Position numbers and translations under genes: made by a program
Notes under the pieces: generated by a model
The model's database searches: none
What the model was told of the DNA's origin: nothing
Seen by the model: only the letters and a program-made list of their open reading frames with translations
Assembly (NCBI RefSeq): GCF_005239225.2
Contig: NC_133294.1
Location: 620,001 to 684,000 of the forward strand
DNA from: Populus alba
Lineage: Eukaryota; Streptophyta; Magnoliopsida; Malpighiales; Salicaceae
Length of the DNA stretch: 64,000 nt
Reading direction: 5' to 3'
Shown: positions 45,701 to 58,660 of the stretch, piece by piece
How positions within the stretch are numbered: position 1 is the first letter of the stretch
Layout of the letters: each line of letters starts with the position of its first letter

Positions 45701-47330
45701 GAAAAAGAAAAGAAAGAGGAAATAAATAATAGAAAAAGAAAATGTGTGTGTGTGTTGGTGTATTTTTTTTATGTAAGGTTATTGAAAAAAAAAATGAATT
45801 TAATATTTGAATTTATATGCACAAATATCTAAAGGAGACAGATAAATAAAAATCAATGTTGGTATTTTCATGAAAAATGTAGACAAAATGTATCTACATA
45901 TATTGTAGGAACTAATTAGGACTGATTTAGTCAAAGCCTTAAAGATTGAGGTAAACGATTTTATTTTTAAAAAATCACATCAAGTCATGAAGCTTGAAAG
46001 TGAAATGTATTGGTGTGTATTTTGTTTAATGAATGTTTTTTTTATGATAAAATTGCAAGAATAAGAAAGAAAATTTAATATTCCCTGATTTGCTCACGGA
46101 TAAAGAATCATGGAACTTACATGTAAGTGTTAGTATTTCTAAAATTGATGAATTGAATCGAATTTATTAAACTTTCGGTTTACACAACATCAAGTCCACG
46201 AAGCAGCTTACCTCAGGTAGGGTGGCGTTAGGGGTGCTAATACCTTCCTAACACAACTGTAGTCGCCTTACACGGTGAATCTCTAACAAGGACCAGTAAA
46301 TCTGGTTCTCACTAGTAGCCTTCAATAAATTACTCGGTGGGCGACTCCGACGATGTATATCAAGCAAACGAGAAACCGAAAGAAATCGCAGCCAATGACC
46401 CAAAATCCGCGCCAGGATTTTCCGACGTGTGACATACATCTTTCACATGGTCAACAGCCAAGAAGCAATCGATAGTAACGTTTATCAAGCTCTGAAGCTG
46501 AAGTATGTTGCTGCCAAACTCAAACTGTATGCCATTTAATATAGTTAAGAAATACGCTGAAGCATTTGAGATTTCCTCAAAGAAAATATCCTACAGAGAT
46601 TTTATATTGATAATCGATTGCATTGCATTAGTCAACTGAACACAGTGTATCATGAAAGAAGTAAACACATTATGATATATGGATCACTTCACGTAATTTA
46701 TCCGAGAGCAATGTGAAGATGAACAAGAAAAGAACTTGAACTTCCGATATACTGCCTCAAGACAAATATGATCAAGTTGCAGATTAAATCTTCACAAAAG
46801 CCATTGAAGGATTAGAGAGAAACTCTATTTATAGATAATGCAGATTGAAGTTCATGCTTAGCAATCACAGTCCCTCGACTGAGTTTAAAGGGGGAATTTG
46901 TTGCATTAAACTCAATCCAGTAAAACAAGAGATCAAGGGCAGACGACAAGCCACCAACGCTTGTCAGACTAGGTCTTAATGCTAGTCTAGTATGCTTTTT
47001 CACACCACCTAACAACTATATATGTTCACACTTAAACTTTTGAATTTTTTTTTTTTTTTACTTTTAATTTCGTGTATAAATAGGCAGCCAAGTTTATGTT
47101 ATTATGTGTGGAAAGATATAAAAGAGAGAAACACTAAAAGAGAAAAGAGAGGGTGTGTTTAAGAGCTTTTAGTTTATTGTTAAGCTTTTTGTTGTTGAAA
47201 TAAAACAGTGTGGTTTTATTCTCTTTAAGTGTTTCAAAGCCAATCACCAGTGATCTCTCCCACCAAAAATATCTACTCTATGATACGGAGTCTATTGTTA
47301 ATATAATTAATTTAATGACTTCAACCAAAC
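42790..47330 (+). mobile_element. Decayed plus-strand copia, split by a solo LTR
   Basis: Reverse transcriptase remains at 42978-43560 (IGVKWIYK, YKQREGIDYGEVFA, QLDVKSAFLNGFLEEEI). RNase H remains follow beyond the inserted LTR at 46435-46830 (VYHERSKHIMIYG, then D-Q-x-AD-x-IFTKAIEGL with a stop inside). The purine tract AAAGGGGGAA at 46884-46896 leads into a probable 3' LTR with TATAAATAGG (about 47077). No 5' LTR or gag was found. It starts where the unit-0-like flank ends. Confidence 0.75.
44135..46434 (+). mobile_element. Solo LTR, 2.3 kb, Tat/Ogre-like gypsy family
   Basis: Starts TGTTGTTATCC and ends GACGTGTGACA. Flanks are TGCAT (44130-44134) and TACAT (46435-46439), a target duplication with one change. 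It has CCTATAAATA at 44511, a CT-rich leader (44630-45240), a GC-rich imperfect palindrome (45466-45496) and the family 3' signature CTTACCTCAGGTAGGG to GGGCGACTCC (46208-46350). Frames of 60-107 codons inside (for example 44550-45236) lie in the leader and are not credible genes. Confidence 0.85.
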
Positions 47331-48540
47331 CGTTGAATTTGGCGATTTGATTGGTCACCATTTCTGAATGAGATGCCACTCATATCTTCATCCTGTGGAG
47401 GATCTTTCGAATATAATTAAGTAATGTTGAAAGAATTCTTCATCCTGTTGACAGTGGCAGATGACTGAAAGAAAATGACATAGCAAAAACAAGCTTTTTG
47501 ATGATATTCCTCATTTGAGTATGAATCATATTCCCCCAAACAACTGTCAGTTTTTTGTATATTTTCTTGTCACGAGAAAGGCTTAGAATCGAATGGATCC
47601 CGCCATTTTTTAAATTAATTTAGTTTGATTCCTGAACTCGAATGATTTACAAGACCATCTATACTGATTTGTCTTTCAGAAGCATCACTTTAATGATAAA
47701 ATCTGGTTTGATTCCTTAATCGAATACTTTTCTTTTCTTTTATATGGAAGTCGTTGATGGAATTTTAGCACTATCTTTGTCCATCCTTTTTTTCATTAGT
47801 GCAATTTCATCCAAAAGCAGCACGTTTTGCACGTCATGCCTTACAGCTAATTAAGAATAATCTTTGCTTCACAAATTTCTTCTTTAATTTCATTACTGCA
47901 ATGGCGCGTTCCACGCTTACCTTTACATCTTGATTTAACTAAATTCTATACTATATGCAACCCTTTTGTTCTTCAGAATAGGGCCAGCACGTATCAGGCT
48001 TTATAGCACAGAGCTGTGGTATCACGGAGATATATGCATGCTCAAACGCAGAAAAATTCAACACCATTAGTACTAACTGTTTAGCAGAAGTAAAAAGATT
48101 ATTGACTTGATAATACGTGTACGGTTTGAACTTCATTCCACATTTGATGGATTCTTTGTCCTTTTAAACAAATTCACACAGCATGCAACTTTATGCTGTG
48201 TGATGGATGACACAGCTTGAATAACAAGATAATGATGCATTATAAAGCAGCCAAACTTAATCAGAAGAGTTTCAGGAATATAGAGTTTAGCGAGAGGAAT
48301 ATTCCGAGCAAGCACTTGTACATTTTTCTGTCAGTGATGAATAAAGAAATGAAATAAGAGAGTGCAAATTAGGATGCCAATTGGGATAAAGGAGTATTGT
48401 TGCTCAAAAATGCTACTGATGTAGACAGAAACTCAAATATAAGAAAATAAAAGGACAAGAAAGGAAAGAGATTGTCAAAATAGGAGTTATCCCACTAGAA
48501 CTCTAAGTCATAGTTTTATTCATTGAAAATAAGGCTAATG
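47331..48540. other. No recognised feature
   Basis: AT-rich. Short minus-strand frames (47951-48136, 48133-48315) match no family I recognise. It lies between the decayed copia and the CACTA remnant. Confidence 0.4.
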
Positions 48541-49810
48541 AGTAATGCCTTACAAGTCTTTTTAAATAACATGAGACCGACCTTAGTAAGAAAAGAAAAT
48601 CATCATCCCTAAATAAAAAGAAAAACCTATCAAAATCTTTTATAAAACATAAAATCTAGAAAAATCAAGGAAAAATAACAAAATAGGCTCAATAAACATC
48701 TTCGAGGCCCAATTTAGAGTTTTTAAGTTCAACTAGTTAAAGCAAGTTTAGGCCTGCTATACTAGAACTGAGCCTCATAAATCTCCCAAAAAATATTTAA
48801 ACGCAATCCAATAAACAATCGGATAAAAATTTATAATCTTTTAATGCTATTTTTTTTGTTTAGTGTGCAACCAAACTTCTCTTGAAACTAGTTATTTATG
48901 TTGGTCTATAAATATGTCTTGTTATGCTATCTATATAATATTTTAATGGTAGATCCCCATATAATTATGGCAGATCTTTATTTGATTGCTCAAAACCTTC
49001 ACTTTTTTTAGTCCGTGTTGAGGGATTTTTAGGCAAATGTTTAAGATTTTTTTCAACAAAATAAGTTTCGTATATTGAAGCTTCAACATGTATTCTTGTT
49101 TTATATATTTTTTAAAAGGTTGAACAAGTATTTTGCATTGAATTAAATAGAAATTAAATAAATGAATATTTTAAATTTTTTAAAAAATAAAAAGACAATA
49201 GAAATTTATATAGGATGCATATGTGATTCCTAACCTCTCTAATGGATATATCCATGTATAACATGTCCTCTAAACATTTGCCTCAAACAAAAATGTATGG
49301 GGTAGATATTTTCATTGAATCACAAAAGAATGGAGAGAATCATCTCTATAATTTATAGATTTTCTGGACGATATTATTTTTTCAAGTTTTTCTATGTATT
49401 GGGTATGCATACTCACTAAAGCATATATCTCTAAGAAAATGATTGATTTCCACGAGTGCATTTCATATTTTTTTTTGCAATAAATCCTTGTACGCAAGTG
49501 AAATGATTTTTTTTGCATAAACACATGGCAGTCATGACTTTTTATTAATCTTTCAAATTCACTAATCTAGATATGTTCGAAGCATATCCATTAGAAAAAA
49601 CACATGCTTTTAGTTATTGCTAGAAAAATAATTGTATTCTTGTTTAAAACAAAATTGGTTTTGGGCTTTGTGTACTCGTAGCCCATCATGCACCAACTCT
49701 AATCTTACGGTAACAAAACAAGTTATATCAATTCTATCTTTTTGTTGTCCTTTATCTTCCCTTTCACGTTTATTATTATGTTAAAAAGATTTTCAAACAT
49801 GTTATTTTTT
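48541..49810 (-). pseudogene. Decayed CACTA (En/Spm) transposase fragment, DUF4218-like (copy 2)
   Basis: Runs parallel to 15626-16890 over its whole length, with a frame at 49312-49524 showing FMQKKSFHL and FLEIYALVS. Both copies lie downstream of an ankyrin/PGG gene, so this is part of the duplicated host block and not an independent insertion. Confidence 0.65.
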
Positions 49811-49956
49811 TATATGTATGACATCTAAATTATGCTAGAGGAAATTAGTTTTTTTTTTTTTAATAAGGAAGCTTCTCATCAATTGAAATTCTATAGGGGT
49901 TAAAAATAAGAAAAATAACTAGCTCATACTTGTACTTTTTATATTGAAGTGTTCTC

Positions 49957-52900
49957 AGTTGAGAATAATTAGGAGGCTTAACCTAATAGGTTAGCCAACC
50001 CTTTCTATATATATGAGTAGGGCAATATACAATAGTAAAGGTGGAGGTTACCACATAAGAATATGACTACAATATTTCCTATATAATTACATTTCTATAA
50101 TACGCCCCCTCAAGCTGAGGGTGGAGGATCAACTCGAAGCTTGAATCTAAAAAGCCAGTAAATGAAGCAGCAGGAAGTGGCTTAGTGAAGACATCGGCAA
50201 GTTGATCCTGAGAGGAAATAAAAACGAATCTGACTATCTCCTTCTTCGCAACTCTATCTCGGACAAAACATGATAATCAATCTCAATATGTTTTGTGCGA
50301 GCATTGAAATATAGGTTTGCGGACAAATACGTTGGCACCACAGGTTGTCACACCAGATAATAGGGGCAGAAGGCTATCCAAGTCGGAAATCTTGAAGATC
50401 TTTAACAAGTACTGAAGCCAGATAACTTCAGTCGTGCCATCGGCTAAAGGCTTTGTACTCAGCTTCCGTCGAAGAACGAGCAACAGTGCGTTGCTTACTC
50501 GATTTCATGAAATTGGCGTCTGACCAAAGAACACAAGATAAACCATACCTGTAGGCTTTCTATCCTCAATACTACCTGCCCAATCTGCATCTGTAAAACC
50601 GTGTAAGGCAAAGGATAGAGCTGCGAGTAATATGTAAACCATGTGATGCCGTACCACGGAGATAACGCAAGATGCGTTTTCACGGCAGCCCAATGGGATT
50701 CTGTAAGAGCATGCATAAATTGACAGACCTGGTTAACAGCAAAGCAAATATCCGGGTGTGTGAAAGTGAGATATTGGAGAGCACCAACAAGTTGCCGAAA
50801 ACGAGTAGCATCAGAAAACAATGGATCCGGCATAATGGTGGCTTTGGATGCCGAAATAGGAGTATCAACTGGTTTACAGGATAACATACCAGCTCGTGTG
50901 AGGATATCAAGTGTATATTTATGTTGACAAAGCATAAGTCCCAGACCAATACACTGCACTTCAATACCCAAGAAATAATGAACATCACCCAAATCCCGAA
51001 GTTTAAATTCTGAGCTCAGTAGTTGAATGAGTTGTTGTAGCAGAGTTCCATTATTACCCGTAAGCAGAATATCATCAACATAAACCAAAAGATAACAAAT
51101 ATCACTACCAACAGAGAAGATAAACAATGAGGTATCCACTTTAGAAGCACGAAAACCAATGGATAATCATTCAGACGAGTGTACCAAGCCTGCGGAGCCT
51201 GTTTTAAACCCATATAGAGGAGATTTATGCAATCGACATACATGACCTGGGAGTGCAGAAATCAACAAAACCTGGAGGTTGTTTCATGTAAACCTCTTCA
51301 TCAAGGACTCCATTTAGAAATGCATTATGAATGTCAAGCTGATGAAATTTTCGCAAACCACTCGAAAACTGCAATGGAGAACACTAAGCGGACTGTTGCC
51401 TGTTTGATAACAGGACTAAAAGTTTCTGAGTAATCAATACCTTCTTGCTGAGTGAAGCCCCTAGCAACCAAGCGCGCCTATATACCTCTCAATGCTACCA
51501 TCAGATTTGCCGTTTAATTTGTAGACCCAACGGCTACCAACAACATTCATGGACGGATGAAATGGCACTAAAGTCCATGTTCTGTTGCACGTAAGGCCTG
51601 AATTTCCTCTCGCATAGCATTATGCCACGCCTCATATCTGTTAGCATCAGGAAAAAAATAAAGTGGCTCATGCGAGGGAGGAGAAGTTACCCCGACTGAA
51701 GGAAGCAGCAGAGGTGGCTGCCGTGGTGGTGATCAGCGCTGTCTTGGGCTTGTCTCGGACGAAGAACCATAGGGTGTTTTAGGGAGCAGCGGGGACATGG
51801 AGTAGCAACACCTGTACCTGGAATGTGGCTGGAGAGAGATAAGAGGAGAGATCAACACAAAGTTGCAGACCAGGAGGTGAAGCCGGGGAGTGCGGGGTTG
51901 TGCCGCAACTGAAAATCCTGCAAGTCAGAACCTGTTCCTGCATAATAATCATTGGAAAGACAAGCATGTGGTGATTAGTAGATGGCTATGTGGGGTGGTG
52001 AGGCAGGGTCGGCTAAATCAACGGGCAGGGGAGCAAGCTGGGGGGTTGCGGCAAGGGGCAAAGTGAGTTGTGTGTTTTGCTGAGTTAGGAAGGAAGAGGC
52101 TGAAAACAGGAAGGGGGTTGCAGTGATAGAAGATAGGTAGGTGGAGTGGGGAACCGGGGGTGTTGTTACCTGTTCAGACTTTTGAAAAGGAAAGACACAT
52201 TCATGAAAACGAACATGACGGGAAGACATAGACACGACCAGACTCTAAATCAAGACAACCGAATAACCAAGATGAGACGAGCTATAGCCTAAAAACACAC
52301 AAGAGAAGACCGAAAGTCTAATTTATGAGCATGATATGGACGTAAAAATGGAAAACAAAGACACCCAAAAGTGCGTAGAAAAAATTATAATCAGGAGTGC
52401 GATGAAACAGACACGCAAAAGGAGATTTATTTTGAAGAACAGGAGTAGGCATTCGATTAATAAGATAGACCGATGATTCCATAGCATAGTTCCAAAAACG
52501 CAATGGGGCATTACACTATCCTAAGAGGGTTAGGCCAGTTTCGACAATATGTCTATGACGACGTTCAACTGTGCCATTTTGTTCATGAGTATGAGGAACA
52601 AATTAACATCGATGATGAATACCAATTGTTTGAAAAAATGTATTTAATTAGACGATATTCACCACCCCAATCAGTTTGAAGCAGATTTAATTTTAAGAGA
52701 AAACTGACGCTCAACCAAGTTCTGAAAAAGTTGAAACGTGGAAAATACATCAGATTTCGCAAACAAGCGGATAATACCAGATATATTTAGTGTGCGCATC
52801 AACAAAGATAAAAAAATATAACGAAACCATCAGAAGAAAAAACATTGGAGCAGGGCCCCAAACATCACTAAAAATTAATTCAAGTGGGGTAGAAGTTTTG

Positions 52901-54834
52901 TGACCCGTCGGTCGTAATGACAAACGGGATGACTTGCCTAATGACATGCTTGACATTGAGTAAAAGATCGTTTAGACGTACAAATAATTTTATTATCAGA
53001 AACTAACAAATTTAGAATGCGAGGAGTTGGATGACCTAAAACGACGATGCCACAAGTCGGCAGTCGCGGAAATGCAAGGAGACCAAAAAAGCTTGAAGGA
53101 ACTGACGTAGCCGAGGACTCGGAGAGAACATAAAGACCATCATGACTCCGACCGGAAAGAAGAAACTTCCTTGGTGACGAGATCCTTCACATAAAACAAA
53201 GAATCGTGAAATTCAAAATAAACATGATTATCACGACAGAATTTCTGAACAGATAACAACGGTTTGGTAATGTGAGGCACACGAAGAACATTAGTTAATG
53301 TAAACAAGCGTTTGGGGGAATATAAAGTAGTATGTCCAACATGGGATATGTCAAGGGCCTTACCATCACCAACATGCAAGAAATCATTACCAAGATAAGG
53401 AGCAGAATCAGTTAGAGTTGCAAGATCAGGCGTCACATGTTGATTCGCGCCGGTGTCGGGAAACCAAGTCGTTGCAGCAGAATCATTCGCAACAGCAAGG
53501 TGAGCAGAGGGCTGCTGTGTGCTGCTGCGAAACTGATAGCATTGAAGAGCTGAATGGCCAGGAGTGGAACATAATTGGCAGCGAACATGTCCAGACCACT
53601 GCCCCTGATTTGGCCGAAAATCTGCAGTAGAGGTGCGCCTGTTCTGCCACTGATTTTGCCTCCAATCTGCAGCGGAGTGACCTCTGTTTGGGGCCTGAAA
53701 TCGGTTGGTGTTTGAGCGCCAATTACCTCTAGAACATCCCCTGTTTCGGCTGTGATTAGTCATGGCATAATAAGCAAAATTCGGAGGTGTTGGCAGCAAT
53801 GGTGGCTGCTGCGGCAGAGAAGAAGAAGACAGCAGTGATGAAGAGGATGAACCGACAGCCATGGAGTGAAAAGAGTTCTTGTGCAGAAACTCATGGGTAA
53901 GGAGATGGCTATGAAGATCAGCATACGATAGCGGTTCAGCCTTGGTTATGAGACTAGTTTACCAAGTCTTTGAACTCACCGCGAAAGTCCACGAAACACA
54001 TAGAGATTGAAATCTTCAAGGGACATTGGGCGACCAGCAGCAGCCAATTTCGTCAAATAACGATTTGGCTTGCTGCATATACATACTAAACCGATGCATC
54101 ACCTTGCCGAAGGTCTTGAAAGGAGCCATTGTAGTTGCATGATCCGAGAAATTAGATGGAGAGGCAAGTGCCTTCTCAAGCGTGCGCCAAAACAAAATGT
54201 GAAGTAGAACAATCGACTACAAGATGCAGCACATCCACGGAAAAGAGAGGAGAGTAGAGCACTCAAAATAAGTTGATCTTGTTGCTTCCAACGAAGAAAA
54301 AGAGGGGCTGATGGCAGAAGAAAGAATCAGCCGAAAGCATCAATCATATTGAGATGGAGGACACGGCAAGGAGCCGTCAACAAACTGAAAAAAACACCTT
54401 GACCAAGGAGATATGGCTTCATCTGCATTCTCCAATAAAGATAGTTTGTGTTCGTGAAGTTTCAACGACACAAACATGGTGGTGTTTTGATAGAGGAACC
54501 ATTGGAGATTGTGTTCCCATAAAGAGGCAGAGAAACGGCAGAGCCAGCAAGCAGGAAGAGGGCTGGCCGGTGATGATGCATCACCGGTGGAGGAGAGAGA
54601 TTGGAGCAACGGCAGCAGGAGGAGAGTCCATGGGGGAGAAAATTAGGGCCGGCTGCAAAGAGAGAAAATATTAGGAGGCTCTGATACCAAGTTGAGAATA
54701 ATTAGGAGGCTTAACCTAATAGGTTAGCCAACCTTTTCTATATATATGAGTAGGGCAATATACAATAGTAAAGGTGGAGGTTACCACATAAGAATATGAC
54801 TACAATATTTCCTATATAATTACATTCTATAATA
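49957..54834 (-). mobile_element. Ty1/copia element with TA..CT termini
   Basis: LTRs 49957-50102 (146 bp) and 54690-54834 (145 bp) differ by about one substitution and one indel. A perfect duplication TTCTC flanks it (49952-49956, 54835-54839). Read on the minus strand the LTR starts TATTATAG and ends TCTCAACT directly before the primer site TGGTATCAGAGC, so the termini are TA..CT. A purine tract GAGGGGGCG abuts the 3' LTR. It is young by LTR similarity, yet the polyprotein is broken in many places, which suggests it moved as a non-autonomous copy or decayed quickly. Confidence 0.9.
50283..53862 (-). pseudogene. Copia pol of the TA..CT element, broken
   Basis: The open frame 53862-53140 holds a zinc knuckle CQLCSTPGHSALQC, the protease centre FPDTGANQHVT (intact DTG) and the pre-integrase region. 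Downstream pieces: integrase start SDVWGPAP (52750-52956), integrase end YLINRMPTPVLQ (52318-52511), reverse transcriptase YVDDILLTGN with FLGIEVQ (50495-51243), and an RNase H tail (50283-50483). At least six breaks separate them. Gag remains at about 53870-54660 are also broken. Confidence 0.85.
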
Positions 54835-54839
54835 TTCTC

Positions 54840-55368
54840 ATTCATGTACATGAACTCTCCTGTGCGCAGATCCATGCATGTAGAGTCTATAAAATCCCAG
54901 GTGAATATCTTCACATCCCCAGCAAGTAGGGGAGCAGGACTGATGGTTCGACTGCTGAAAAATACTTAAAAACATCAATTTAGTACTTTCCTTTTGAAAA
55001 ACAATATAAATTAAATAGCACGCCAACCATAATGTCAAGCAATCCCTTGGCCTTATGACCAGCTAGCATCATGTAGCGATGTCAAGCAAGCCCTACCCTT
55101 TTTATACTTATTTCACTTGAATCAACTCAACAATATTTAATCATAACCATAAACTTACACCCAATTTTGTAACAAGTAACCGATTGAAGCAAGCTTGACA
55201 TCATATTAGTTAAAGTCCACCCCATGACACACTATATATATTACATACTGGCTTCAAGGCCATCATTGAAGGGAACAAAACCACATAAATATCACGAAAC
55301 TGATCAATGGTAGAGATTCAAACAAACAAGAAAGAGGAAGAACATCCATGCCAGTTATATATCCCGTG
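54840..55368 (-). other. 3' flank of gene B, no gene
   Basis: From about 55180 to 55368 it matches the 3' flank of gene A (16891-17118). 54840-55180 has no counterpart in unit A at this position and no recognised coding family. Confidence 0.5.
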
Positions 55369-58242
55369 TCAATCTTCTCGAAGGAGCTTTTTTCCCCATG
55401 GTAGGCAAGGGACAAGAGACGATGAATGAGCTTTCCAGGCTATCTTGAGAATGTTTAATGTAGAGCCCATAAATGAGACGTACAGACGGAATTGCATTAT
55501 TCCAAATACTAAGACTGGAAGGAATGAAGCAATGGAAAGGAGTAATGTTGTCAACTTCCTCTCTGATTGAATGAGTATCAAAATTGTTGCCCCAAAGGAT
55601 AGCATGGTCGTTATCACAGAAAAGAAGAGGAAGGTGAAGCCAACAATAAGTTTTCGAGGAAGAGAGATGTGAAAATCTTGTAGCTCAATCGGAGAGGTCA
55701 ACAAAGAGAGAAACACCACTAGGGAAGTCAAAGAACTCGCTAAGGAGACAACATCAGAGACAGTGAAAATCAAAAAATAGGGAGAGTTGATGAAGTTGGG
55801 CTTGCCATTATCATCGGAACCTCCGGGCACAGTATAGGCAGCAGCAAAGACAACAGTAGCAACAAGTGCAGCTATAGTTGAACAGGACTGAGATGTTTCC
55901 TTGATCCATTTTTGTGCTTTTTTCAGTTGCTCCGTGTGCTTTATTTCGAAGCACTCTCTTGCAGTTTTTCCATCTTCGTTCAGGAGCGGGACATAATTAG
56001 AAGGAATTACCTTTTTCACTTGCTGCAAAATTGGGAGATAAATATGATTGTTATTGCTAAATAAAACTACGAACTACAGAAATGCTAGTACTCGTGCAGA
56101 TAATTTTTAATTGTGAATAATATTTAAATTTTTCCCTAAGTAGTCTTGGATTGGATTATTTAGTTGAAACAAATGTTTTAATAGGATTGGTGCTCTTATA
56201 ACTTGTATCAAGTAATGACAAAGGGATGAAAAGGGCTCACCTCAAACCATTGCAACTCCTCCTGAAGTTGTAGTGCAGGCCCAGGCTTCGTTACTCCACT
56301 GTTTTGCCCCTTCTCTGCAACATGATGCAACAATGTGTTGCCCTTACTATCAACAACTCGACGCATTCTAGCCAAAGGTATTTTCTGTTGCTTCAGAAAA
56401 TCGAAGATCTTTTTCTGGCGATACATGACGGCCATATCCAAAATGCTCCGACCCTCCTTATTGAGCTTCTCAATAGCATGAGGATGTAGTTCTATTATCA
56501 TCTCTACAATCTTTATTATTCCCCTTCTAGTTGCAGTAAACAATGGGCTCTCCACATTAATAGTTAATGATGACTTTATTAAAGAAGTTTGTGCTGTTGG
56601 ACATTGGACATTTTTTATTTCTTTTGCTTCGCTAGAGATTTTAGAAGTTTGCCCTTCTTCTTCTTTATTTAGGTCTCCTGTTATGATTTGTGATGAGAGC
56701 AGAACGGTTTGTTTTCCATCTCGTCCTTCCTCTCCCTCTAACTCATATGAGTCATCTTTCTTTACTAGGCTTTTGGCGAATCTCAAAGCAAATACATGCT
56801 TTTTTTTCTGGTTCCAGATTCCTTCTAGCCAACATCCTACATCATGCTCATGCGAAAGGGAATAAAATTAAACATGGATGAGAGCTAGCCATTTTTATGA
56901 AATGACAAGAAATGTTAATGATGACAGTAGAAGGATGAACAAAAAAAAAGTCTATGATAGAAAAAGGTGAAAAAATAGAGATAAGCTAAATTATCATATA
57001 TAAAACAAAACAACACCAAAATAATTAAAAGAAGAAATGCATCTATAAAAGTGAGCCACATTTGTGTCCAATACCTTTAGGGACCTTTAAATATTGTAGT
57101 ATGCCGCCTCTTTGATTCCTCTTCGAGACACTCCCCAGATCTCCTGAGTTCCTCCCCAGACCGCTCTCAAGATCTCCCACCCCCTTCCCTGCACGGCTCC
57201 GACCTTTTTCCTTTGATTTTACCTCACGGTGACGTGGAACAGGAAGGCCTGCAACATTTGTTTTTTGGTAATAATCAAAAGTTTTATTAAGAAAAAAGCT
57301 ACAAAGATAATAGCCTAATTTACATTAGGTGAACGTGCAGAGGAAGGCCTGCAACATAATTTAGAGTTCAAATTATATACATATATATGTATGTGTATGT
57401 CCATGGTATTCAAACAAGAATATGTAGGCAATATTGTAAGGTCTAATAATGTGGTTGGCGTAGGCATACAATAGTAGATGAGTCTTTCAAATATGCCCAT
57501 GGGAAATTCACTCTCAAAAGCAGCTGGCATTTCGGCTAGAAGTTGAAGAGTAGATATTTGATTTTTGTCCTTCAAGCTGGCGAGCGATTTATCCAGTTCT
57601 AGCAACAGTAAAGCTGTTTCTGCATTTATGAAATTAGGAAGACAAAAATTATACAATATCTTATATATACATACTTTTAAATTTGAAAATTCAATATAGA
57701 GAGGAATTGTTACCAAAGTTTTGCCCTATGATAGCAGCGCTAAGGATGGACAGGTTATCTACCGTTCTCTGGCGGTGAATTGGTAATAGGACGTCATCAT
57801 CATCCACGCATTGTCCTCGTTTGGATCTGATTAAAAACTTCACTATTTCTGTCTCTGCAAATCCGGCAGCTGTAAACAATGGGGTTTCACCGAACTTATT
57901 TGGAACCGAAAGCAGCTCGGGACAACGTTCTACCAAGAGTCTTACAGCCTTATTATTGCCATAGATGGTTGCTTCGTGAAGAACCGTGTTTTCAAATTTG
58001 TTTGTTTTCTTGAGAAATTCTGTCTCAGGTAAAGGTAATTCGTTTTCCTTCATGATTTCAAGTAAATCTTTAAGTGGTTGCTCTTGTTTGCTGCACACAG
58101 CTATATGAAGTGCAGTCTCCTTAGAGGCCGTAAGTGGAGATAGCAAATATTCGGAATGTTTCTTATAGTAGTTAATCATGTGATCCCATTTTCCTTTCAT
58201 GGCTGCTCTATAAGGTTCCTTCAGTATTGCCTCAGAACCCAT
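55369..58242 (-). CDS. Ankyrin-repeat/PGG membrane protein gene B (ACD6/ITN1-like), intact model
   Basis: Exons 58242-57714, 57619-57416, 57248-57075, 56836-56241, 56022-55369; all junctions are GT..AG and phases agree, giving 718 codons. Start: ATG at 58242 (MGSEAILK), the first in frame after an upstream intron-like acceptor. Domains: ankyrin repeats at about residues 42-150 (ETALHIAV, NTVLHEATIYG, GETPLFTAAG) and 340-430 (SPLFTATRRG, NTLLHHVAEKG); a PGG domain with VPGG at 566-569; four predicted membrane segments at about 547-565, 584-609, 626-652 and 660-681; a short basic tail. Family members sit in the ER or plasma membrane and act in defence, cell-death and salt/ABA signalling (ACD6, ITN1). 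The role of this member is unknown. A LINE fragment sits in intron 2 at the acceptor of exon 3. Confidence 0.85.
57258..57340 (-). mobile_element. 83-bp LINE 3' fragment with 17-bp target duplication
   Basis: The 17-bp AGGAAGGCCTGCAACAT occurs at 57241-57257 and 57341-57357; unit A has it once (about 19733-19749). The insert, read on the minus strand, ends TTATTACCAAAAAACAA, like the A-tailed 3' end of a plant L1-type LINE. The duplicated target contains the exon-3 splice acceptor (TTGCAG before GCCTTCCT), so gene B now has two identical acceptors 100 bases apart. Confidence 0.8.
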
Positions 58243-58248
58243 AATTAC

Positions 58249-58660
58249 TCTCTGCCTGAAATTATGCAAGTAACTATTGTTAATGACCAATCTCAACTCA
58301 AAGCTAATTAAACTGTTACGTGAAATCCTAAGCAGGTTTGTATTTACTCATAATACCGATCATTAATATAATGGAAAACAAGATTCGGAAGAAAACACTC
58401 AAAGAGAACTGTAAGTATATCATGCTCATACATACCTTTTAGTAATGGAAATGATTGGAATGCTGCTGTAGCTAGCTCTTGGTAAAATCAATGTCAACAA
58501 GAAAACTTGTTTTCAGAGAGATGACTACAAAGAAACAACTTAGCTTGCAGTTTTTCATAATTAAGCCGTTAGAGAACCCTATATATACAATCTTTTAAAG
58601 AACTATTCCTCGTTAAAAAATAAATTTAAATTAGTATATGTGTTTTGCTTGTTTAATATA
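58249..58660 (-). other. 5' flank of gene B
   Basis: Matches 1-77 plus 2069 onward (unit 0), and 20620-20810 plus 26736 onward (unit A). At 58449-58453 it has the single AAATG that is the empty site of the copia found in units 0 and A. Confidence 0.7.

Noticed and set aside
47951..48315. Two minus-strand frames of 60 codons
   Set aside because: No recognisable family, no splice context and no conservation with other units.
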